Shown here: piece after piece, positions 7,749 to 27,300 of the stretch
How the letters are laid out: every line of letters begins with the position of its first letter
Numbering within the stretch: the first letter of the stretch is position 1
Source: Pseudomonas putida
GTDB lineage: Bacteria; Pseudomonadota; Gammaproteobacteria; Pseudomonadales; Pseudomonadaceae
Direction: 5' to 3'
DNA length: 64,000 nucleotides
NCBI RefSeq assembly: GCF_005080685.1
Contig: NZ_CP039371.1
Location: 1,984,001 to 2,048,000, forward strand
Translations under genes and position numbers: made by a program
Notes under the pieces: model-generated
Told to the model about the DNA's origin: nothing
What the model saw: only the letters and a program-made list of their open reading frames with translations
Databases searched by the model: none

Positions 7749-10184
7749 TCAGAACGTGTACTTGACCGACAACATCAGGTTGCGTGGGTCACCGTAGACG
7801 TTGCTCGGCACGGTGACGTTGTTGCTGAGCGAGTTGTAGTACTTCTTGTCGAACGCATTGTTCAGGTTCAGGCGTGCGTCGATGTGCTCGGTCGGCTTGA
7901 AGCCCACCATGAAGTCGACCAGGGTGTAGCCATCCTGCTCGATCATGTATGTCGTGCCTTTGTTGTAGATGCGGTTCTGGTGGTACAGCGAGGTGCCTAC
8001 GCGCCACTGGTTGAATTGGCCAGGCAGGGTGTAGGTGGTGCTCATCTTGAACAGGTGGCGGGGAATGTCGGTGTCGAACAGACGGCCTTCGTTCGCTTCG
8101 TTGGTATCCTTCACATACTTGGCCTCGGCGAAGGTGTAGCCGGCGGCCAGTTGCCAGTTCGGGGTCAGCTGACCCTGCACTTCCAGTTCGATACCCTTGC
8201 TGCGTACCTTGCCCGATGCCTCGTAACACGTAGTGGCGAACGAGGTATTACAACTGAAGGATTTGGCGCGATTCTCCTGGTCGATCTGGAAGATGGCGGC
8301 AGATGCGTTCAGCGCGCCATCGAAGTACTCACCCTTGATACCCAGCTCATAGTTCTTGCCGGTGATAGGGGCAATGATACTGCCGGACTCATCCAGGTAG
8401 TTCTGCGGTTTGAAGATATCGGTATAGCTGACGTAGACACTGTGGTTGTCATTCAGGTCGTAGATCAGGCCGGCGTATTTGGTGACATGGCGGGTTTCCT
8501 TCAACTCGCTCTCGGTGTCCTTGTAAGGCTGGGTAGTGTTGTTCTCATACCAGTCCAGACGGCTGCCGAGAATCAGCTTCAACGGGTCGGCCAGGCTCAG
8601 TCGGGTGGTGGCGTAGACACTGTTGAGCTTGGCGTTGGTGTTCTGCCAACCATACTTATCCTGGCTCTCGGGTTTTGGCGTGGCACCCGAATCCCAGTTC
8701 GCAGGGTCGATATCGCTGTTCAGAAGAATGTTGTAGGGCACGTCGCCGTTGAACACCACGCGTCGGTGGCTGGCACCGACCACCAGTTCATGGTCGCGGT
8801 CCATCAGGCGAAACGGACCACTGGCATAGGCGTCGAAGCTGTTCTGGGTTTCCCGGTAGTGACCGGCACCGACGTACTGGTTATAGACCTGCGTGGCTGC
8901 GGGAAAGACGATGTAGGTGCCGAGCATGTCCAGGTCGGCCCAGGTCTTGGTGGCCGAGAGGTTGAGTTTCCAGCCGTTGTCCAGGATGTGCTCCAGCGCG
9001 GCATAGGCCGAGGTGCTGACCTTGTCCCAGTACTCCCAGTCGTTGCTCAGCGAGGTCGAACGCGACAGGTGCAGGTCCTTGCCGCCGACGCCTACCGGGA
9101 TGCCGGTCCAGCCGTTGCCGTTGTTGTTGTCCTGCTGGCGCGAAGCGCTCAGGGTCAAGGTGGTGCTGTCGTTGAGGTCGGCTTCCATGATGCCGTAGAA
9201 AAGGTTGCGCTCGTTTTCCAGCGTATCGCGGAAGCTGTTGCCGGTCTGATACGCCGTCACCATCCGGCCGCGAACGGACCCTGTGTCGTTCAGCGGACCG
9301 GACACATCGACCTCGGTGCGATAGCGGTCCCAGGTACCCGCGCTGCCTTCGATGCTGGCCTGGAATTCGCGGGTCGGCCGCTTGCGGATCAGGTTGATCG
9401 CCGCAGAAGGGTTGCCAGCACCTTGCATCAGGCCAGTGGCGCCGCGCACCACTTCGACCCGGTCGTACATGGCCATGTCGGCCGACAGCAGGTCCTGGGA
9501 AACCTGGGAGCTGTCCAGGCTGGTGGGCAGGCCGTCGTACATGATGTTGTCGAGCGAGAAGCCACGGGCGTAGTACGAGGAACGCTCGGGACCGGTGCGG
9601 CGAAGGGTCAGGCCGGGCGTGTTCTGCACCACATCATTGAGGTTGGCCAGGTTCTGGTCCTCGATGCGTTGGCGAGTGATGACCGTCACCGATTGCGGCG
9701 TCTCGCGCAGGGACAGCGGCAGCTTGGTGGCCGTCTGCGCGGAACCGGTGGTGTAGGAGCCGGTACCTTCGGTGGTTGCCCCAAGCTTGTTCGCGTCCAC
9801 GTTGGTCGCGCCCAGTTCCACGGCTGCATTGCTTCTCGCCGTCAGGGTCAGCGTGTTGTCGGTGAACGAGTACGACACTGGGCTGCCCCGCAGCAGCTCG
9901 CCGATGGCCCTTTCGATCGTGAACTGGCCGTTGATGCCCTGGGTCCTGAGGCCGGCGACATCGTCCGGGCTGTACAGCACCTGGATATTGGTCTGCTTGG
10001 CAAAGCTCTGCAGGGCAGAATTCAGCGATTGCGCGGGGATGCGGAACGCCATTTCCTGAGCCTGCGCGGCGAAGCACGGGTAGCTCATGGCCAGGCCGAT
10101 GGACATCGCGGCGGCTGGCTTTTTCAGCGACCACTTGAGCACCAGGGTGGGCGTCAGTGAAGACAAGCGTTGGGGGGTTGGCAT
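7749..10184 (-). CDS. fpvA: Ferripyoverdine TonB-dependent receptor/transducer FpvA
   Basis: Outer-membrane receptor that imports ferric pyoverdine using TonB energy and signals iron-pyoverdine uptake to the FpvR/PvdS system. From the start chosen here it has 811 residues. A signal peptide ends near YPCFAAQAQ. A secretin/TonB short N-terminal signalling domain follows (FRIPAQSLNSALQSFA, YSPDDVAGL), then a plug domain (LPLSLRETPQSVTVI, RGFSLDNIMYDG) and a 22-strand-type barrel ending in YTF. I place the start at 10184 because AGAGAG precedes that ATG at good spacing. The in-frame ATG at 10247 lies almost on the transcription start expected from the PvdS box at 10258-10281. The gene sits between synthetase genes, the usual arrangement for a receptor matched to the locally made siderophore. 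Confidence 0.95.
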   Translation of the reverse strand: MPTPQRLSSLTPTLVLKWSLKKPAAAMSIGLAMSYPCFAAQAQEMAFRIPAQSLNSALQSFAKQTNIQVLYSPDDVAGLRTQGINGQFTIERAIGELLRGSPVSYSFTDNTLTLTARSNAAVELGATNVDANKLGATTEGTGSYTTGSAQTATKLPLSLRETPQSVTVITRQRIEDQNLANLNDVVQNTPGLTLRRTGPERSSYYARGFSLDNIMYDGLPTSLDSSQVSQDLLSADMAMYDRVEVVRGATGLMQGAGNPSAAINLIRKRPTREFQASIEGSAGTWDRYRTEVDVSGPLNDTGSVRGRMVTAYQTGNSFRDTLENERNLFYGIMEADLNDSTTLTLSASRQQDNNNGNGWTGIPVGVGGKDLHLSRSTSLSNDWEYWDKVSTSAYAALEHILDNGWKLNLSATKTWADLDMLGTYIVFPAATQVYNQYVGAGHYRETQNSFDAYASGPFRLMDRDHELVVGASHRRVVFNGDVPYNILLNSDIDPANWDSGATPKPESQDKYGWQNTNAKLNSVYATTRLSLADPLKLILGSRLDWYENNTTQPYKDTESELKETRHVTKYAGLIYDLNDNHSVYVSYTDIFKPQNYLDESGSIIAPITGKNYELGIKGEYFDGALNASAAIFQIDQENRAKSFSCNTSFATTCYEASGKVRSKGIELEVQGQLTPNWQLAAGYTFAEAKYVKDTNEANEGRLFDTDIPRHLFKMSTTYTLPGQFNQWRVGTSLYHQNRIYNKGTTYMIEQDGYTLVDFMVGFKPTEHIDARLNLNNAFDKKYYNSLSNNVTVPSNVYGDPRNLMLSVKYTF

Positions 10185-10257
10185 GTTGGCTCTCTGATGG
10201 AGTTTGATGATGAGTGAATGAAAGCTGTTGAACTCGAATCCCTTCATTCAGAGCCAG

Positions 10258-10281
10258 ACGAACGAGCGTTCGGGAAATTTA
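10258..10281 (-). promoter_or_regulatory. PvdS iron-starvation box for fpvA
   Basis: On the minus strand TAAAT (10281-10277) is followed after exactly 16 bases by CGT (10260-10258). It lies 73 bases upstream of the fpvA start and back to back with the box at 10300-10323, separated by 18 bases. Confidence 0.85.
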
Positions 10282-10299
10282 GTGCGCCAAGCAAAAGGG

Positions 10300-10323
10300 T
10301 AAATTCAGGCGGCAACCACTCGT
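10300..10323 (+). promoter_or_regulatory. PvdS iron-starvation box for NRPS2-NRPS3
   Basis: TAAAT at 10300-10304 and CGT at 10321-10323 with a 16-base spacer, 67 bases before the NRPS2 start. NRPS3 starts only 12 bases after NRPS2 ends and has no box of its own, so this promoter should drive both synthetases. Confidence 0.85.
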
Positions 10324-10390
10324 ACTGTCAGGCATTGGGCATCTCTTCGCCGAGGCTGCCTGCCTACCTGATTAAGCGGGGCTGTTACGC

Positions 10391-21379
<10,989 letters not shown>

Positions 21380-21391
21380 GAGAGATTTTTC

Positions 21392-24300
21392 ATGCAAGCG
21401 CTGCTCGACTCCGTAAAGTCACTGTCTGCGGACGAACGCAAGGCCCTGGCGGCCTTGCTTAAAAAGCAGGGGGTGAATCTGTATGGCGTCACCCCCATCT
21501 GCAAACGGGATCCGGGCCATCGGCCAGGGCTTTCCTATGCCCAGCAGCGCCAGTGGATTCTCTGGCAACTGGAACCCGATAGTGCAGGCTACAACCTGCC
21601 CGTGGCCCTGCGCCTGGTCGGTGCGCTGGACGTGGGGGCCTTGCAGCGCAGTTTCACTGCTCTGATCGCGCGGCACGAAACCCTGCGTACGCGCTTCGAG
21701 CAGGTCGATGGCCAGCCGCTGCAGGTCATCGAGCCGCCAAGCCCGTTCAGCCTCGAACCCGAGGCGGTGGAGCCCGCGCAAGTGCAGGCGTGGATCGACG
21801 CTGAAGCTGCCAAGCCGTTCGACCTCGAGCGTGGTCCGCTGCTGCGGGCGCGGCTGTTGCGTTTGGGCAGCGACGAGCATGTGCTGATGCTGACCCTGCA
21901 CCACATCGTCTCCGATGGTTGGTCGACGCCGATCCTGGTGCGCGAACTGGTGGCCTTGTACGAGGGCGATTGCCAAGGTCGCGAAGTTTCGCTGCCGGCA
22001 TTGCCGATCCAGTACGCCGACTATGCCCAGTGGCAACGCCAGTGGATGGAAGCCGGCGAGCAGGCACGGCAACTGGCGTACTGGAAAGAGCAACTGGGCG
22101 ATGAACAGCCGGTGCTCGAATTACCCCTGGACCGCCTGCGCCCGGCGCGCTCGAGTTTCCGTGGCGCCCGTCTGCAGGTGCCGCTGAGCCCAGCGCTGAG
22201 CCAGGCCCTGCAAGGGCTGGCCCGCGAGCGCGGGGTGACGTTGTTCATGCTGTTGCTGGCTTCGTTCCAGACCTTGCTGCACCGCTACAGCGGGCAGCGC
22301 GACATTCGTGTGGGCGTACCGGTGGCCAACCGCAACCGGGTCGAAACCGAAGGCCTGATCGGCTTCTTCGTCAACACCCAAGTGCTGCGTGCGCAGTTCG
22401 ACGTGGGCCTGGGCTTCGACCAGCTGCTGACCCAGGTGCGCCAGGCGGCGCTGGGCGCACAGGCGCACCAGGACCTGCCGTTCGAACAGCTGGTGGAGGC
22501 GTTGCAACCTGAGCGCAGCGTCAGCCATAGCCCGCTGTTCCAGGTGATGTACAACCACCAGAGCGCGAGCAAGACGGCGGTTGGCAGCGTGTCGGGGCTG
22601 GCCATCGAGCGTCTCGAAGGACAAGGCCATGTGGCCAAGTTCGACCTGAGCCTGGACAGTTTCGAGAGCGAAAACGGCTTGAGCGCAGCGTTCCTGTACT
22701 CGACCGACCTGTTCGATGCCTCGACCATCGAGCGTTTGGCGGGCCATTGGTTGAACCTGCTCGAAGCAGTCTGTCGCGATCCTGCGCAGGAAGTTGCAGC
22801 CCTGCCGCTGCTGGGCACCGGCGAGCGCCAGGCGCTGTTGCAGGCCTGGGACCACACCGGGCCGGAGGTGGTGCTGCCACCGGTGCATCAGTTGTTCGAG
22901 GCGCAGGTGCTGCGCACTCCGGATGCGGTGGCGGTTATCGGTCAGCGGCCTGGTGCCGAGTGCCAACTCACCTATCGGGAACTCAACCTCCAGGCCAACC
23001 GCCTGGCGCACTGGTTGATCGAGCAAGGCGTAGGCCCGGAGGGCCGCGTGGCAATCGCCATGAGCCGTAGCGAGCAAAGCCTGGTCGCATTCATGGCCGT
23101 GCTCAAGGCTGGTGGGGCTTATGTCCCGCTGGATGTGGCGTACCCGGCCGAGCGACTGCTGCACATGATGCGCGACAGCCACGCCGCGCTGGTATTGAGC
23201 GAAACGCAGTGGCTCGACCAACTGCCGTTGCCTTCAGGTACCCCTGGAGTGGCGTTGGACCAACTGCAGTTGGACGGCTACGACACCGCGAACCCTGGTG
23301 TACCGCTGGCTGCCGGTAACCTCGCCTACGTGATCTACACCTCCGGCTCCACCGGCCTGCCCAAGGGCGTGGCGGTCGAGCACGGCCCGCTGGCGATGCA
23401 TATCCAGGCCACGGGCGAACGTTACGAAACCAGCCCCGCCGATTGCGAGCTGCACTTCATGTCGTTCGCCTTCGATGGCGCCCACGAAGGCTGGATGCAC
23501 CCCCTGATCAATGGCGCCCGCGTACTGGTGCGCGACGACCGGCTGTGGCTGCCCGATGAAACCTGCGCACAGATGCACCGCCACGGCGTAACGATCGGCG
23601 TGTTCCCGCCGATCTACCTGCAGCAACTGGCCGAGCACGTGGAGCGCGAAGGCCATCCACCGGCGGTGCGGGTCTACTGCTTCGGTGGCGAAGCGGTGTC
23701 GCAGGCCAGCTACGAGCTGGCCCGGCGGGTGCTGAAACCGACCTGGATCTTCAACGGCTACGGCCCGACCGAAACGGTGGTCACGCCGCTGATCTGGAAG
23801 GCTGGCGTCGGCGACCCGTGCGGGGCGGCCTACGCGCCGATCGGCGAGTTGGTCGGCCACCGCAGCGGCTATGTGCTGGACGACGGGCTGGGCTTGCAAC
23901 CGCAAGGGCTGGCCGGCGAACTGTACCTGGGCGGGCAGGGCATCGCCCGTGGCTACCTGGATCGCCCAGGGCTCACGGCCGAGCGTTTCGTGCCCGACCC
24001 ATATGGCGCGCCGGGGGCGCGGCTGTACCGCAGTGGTGACCAGACCCGTTGCCGGGGCGATGGGCTGATGGAATACCTGAGCCGCGTCGACCACCAGGTC
24101 AAGGTGCGCGGCTTCCGGATCGAACTGGGCGAGGTCGAGGCCCGCCTGCTGGCGCATCCGCAGGTGCGCGAAGCCGTGGTACTGGCCCAGGACGGGCCGG
24201 CAGGCAAGCAGCTGGTGGGCTATGTGGTGGGGTCGGACGCGGTGCAGGGCAACGAAGTACGCCAGCACCTGAAAACCCTGCTGCCGGACTACATGGTCCC

Positions 24301-27300
24301 GAGCCATGTGCTGGTGATCCCGGCGCTACCGCTGACCCCCAACGGCAAGCTGGACCGCAAGGCCCTGCCGCTGCCGGACGTGAGCGCCTTGCAGCAGGGC
24401 TACGTGGCCCCGCGCAACGAAACCGAAGCGCAGCTGGCGGCGGTCTGGGCCGATGTGCTCAAACTCGAGCGGGTCGGCCTGGAGGACAACTTCTTCGAAC
24501 TGGGCGGCGACTCGATCATGTCGATCCAGGTGGTCAGCCGTGCGCGCCACCAAGGCCTGCAGTTCACGCCCAAGGAGCTGTTCGAGCACCAGACGGTGGG
24601 CGAACTGGCCCAGGTGGTACGGCGCGGTGGCGCGGTGGCCATCGACCAGGGGCTGGTCAGTGGCGATGCGCCGCTGACGCCGATCCAGAGCGGCTTCGTG
24701 GAAGCGGCGATACCGCACCGCGACCACTGGAACCAGGCGGTGATGCTGGCCCCACGCGAGCCGCTGCAAGCGCCGGTGCTGGAGGCGGCGCTGCACGCGG
24801 TGCTCAGCCACCACGATGCGCTGCGCGCGTGTTTGCGCGACAACGGCCTGAACTACGACGGGCCAGTGCCCGCGGTGCTGTGGCAACGCCAGGCGCTGGA
24901 CGATGCGGCGCTGGCCGAAGTGGCGGAGCAAGCGCAGCGCAGCCTGAGCCTGGAAGAGGGCTTGTTGCTGCGCGCTGTGCTGATCGACCGGGGCACGCAG
25001 GGCCAGCGCCTGCTGCTGGTGGTGCACCACCTGGTGATCGACGGGGTGTCGTGGCGAATCGTGCTGGAAGATCTGCAACAGGCGTACACCGACCTGGCAG
25101 CGCAGCGCACATTGGCCCTGCCGGCCAAGAGCGATGCTTTCAAGACCTGGGCCCGACGCTTGCGTGCACACGCCAACGAGCCAGGCTTTGCCAGCAGCTT
25201 GGCGTACTGGCAGGGGCAACTGCTCGATGCCTCCGATGCCTTGCCCTGCGACCGGCCTCACGGTCGGCAGACCCAGGGCGATACCCGCAGCGCACGTACA
25301 CGCCTGGACCGTGATTGGACGCGGCGCCTGCTGCAGGAGATCCCCCACGTCTATCGAACGCAGATCAACGACTTGCTGCTCACCGCCCTGAGCCGGGTGG
25401 TGTGCCGCTGGACCGGGCAACCGTCGGCGCTGATCCGTCTGGAAGGGCACGGGCGCGAAGACTTGTTCGACGACGTCGACATCACCCGGACCGTCGGCTG
25501 GTTCACCAGTGTCTATCCGGTCTGCCTGAGCCCGAGCGAGGCGCTTGGCGATTCGATCAAGGCGGTCAAGGAACAACTGCGTGCGGTGCCGCACAAGGGC
25601 ATCGGCTACGGCATGTTGCGTTACCTGGGAGATGAACCGACCCGGCAGGCCCTGGCGGCATTGCCGCAAGGGCAGATCGTGTTCAACTACCTGGGGCAGT
25701 TCGACCAGAGCTTCGACGAGCAGCAAGGCCTGTTCACTCCCGCCCAGGAAAGTAGCGGCGCCGGCCAGAGCAGCGAAACCCCGCTGCCGGCAAGGCTGTC
25801 GATCAATGGCCAGGTATTTGCCGGCGAGCTGGAACTGAACTGGACGTTCAGCCAGCAGGTTTATGACGATGCGACAGTACAGGCGCTGGCAGACGCTTTC
25901 ACTGAAGAACTCAAGGCCTTGGTGAGCCACTGCGAAGCCACCCAAACCGGGGGGCTGACGCCGTCCGACGTGCCACTGGCCGGTCTTGACCAGGCGCACC
26001 TGGATCAACTACCGGTGGCTGCACGCGACATCGCCGACCTCTATCCGCTGTCGCCGATGCAGCAGGGCATGCTGTTCCACAGCCTTGGCCAGGAGGAGGG
26101 CGGCGCCTACGTCAACCAGTTGCGGGTCGATGTCCGTGGCTTGGACATCGAGCGTTTCCGCGCCGCCTGGCAAGCGACCGTGGATAGCCACGAGGTGCTG
26201 CGCGCCAGCTTCCTGAGTGGCCAGGCGCAAGCCCTGCAACTGATCCGCAAGCACGTGACCTTGTCCCTGGAGGCGCTTGACTGGCAGGGCCGCGACGACC
26301 TGGCCGCAGACCTGGAAGCGTTCGCCGATCGTGATCGGCAACGCGGGTTCGATCTTGAAAACGACCCTCTGTTGCGCCTGACCGCGATCAAGACCGGGCC
26401 AGACCTGCACCACCTGATCTACACCAACCACCACATCCTGATGGACGGCTGGAGCAACTCGCGGCTGCTGGGCGAGGTATTGCAACGCTATGCCGGGGTG
26501 CAAATCCCCGCGCCGAAAGGACGTTTCCGCGACTACATCCAATGGCTGGGCGCCCAGGATGCCGCTGCCAACCAGGCCTTCTGGGCCGAGCAGTTGCAGG
26601 CGTTCGACGAGCCGACCCGACTGGCCCAGGCCATCCGCCGCCCAGAGGGCGCCTTGGCGCATGGCCAAGGCGAATGGCACCAAGCGCTCGACGAGGCCAC
26701 CACCCAGCGTCTGGTCGCCTTCAGCCGCCAACAGCACCTGACCGTCAACACCGTGGTGCAGGCTGCCTGGCTGCTGCTGTTGCACCGCTACACCGGGCAG
26801 GCCGGCGTCAGCTTCGGTGCGACCGTGGCCGGCCGGCCCGCGGCGCTGGTAGGCATCGAGGAGCAACTGGGGCTGTTCATCAACACCTTGCCGGTGTTCG
26901 CCCAGGTGCGCGCCGAGCAACCGGTGGAGCAATGGCTGGCACAGTTGCAGGCGCAGAACCTGAGCCTGCGCGAACGCGAGTACACGCCGCTGTATGACGT
27001 GCAGCGCTGGGCCGGTCGCGGCGGCGAAAGCCTGTTCGACACGCTGCTGGTGTTCGAGAACTACCCGGTGGCCGAGGCGTTGCAGCAGGGCGCACCGGCG
27101 GGGCTGGCGTTCGGCCAGGTCTACAACCGCGAACAGACCAACTACCCGATGACCTTGGGCGTGACCCTCGGCCAGCAATTGAGGGTGCACTACAGCTTCG
27201 ACCGTTCGCTGTTCGCCGAGGCGGCCGTGGCGCAGCTCGGCGAACACTTCCTGGAGCTGCTGCTGGGCATCTGCGCAAACGCCAAGGCGCCCATCGGTGA

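Noticed and set aside
7578..10160. 860-codon plus-strand frame opposite fpvA
   Set aside because: It is the complement of a well-supported receptor gene, with Val/Gly/Gln-rich composition, no ribosome site and no recognisable domain.
10185..10247. N-terminal extension of FpvA to the ATG at 10247
   Set aside because: The expected PvdS transcript starts at about that position, leaving no leader. A good ribosome site lies before 10184, and the signal peptide is normal from there.
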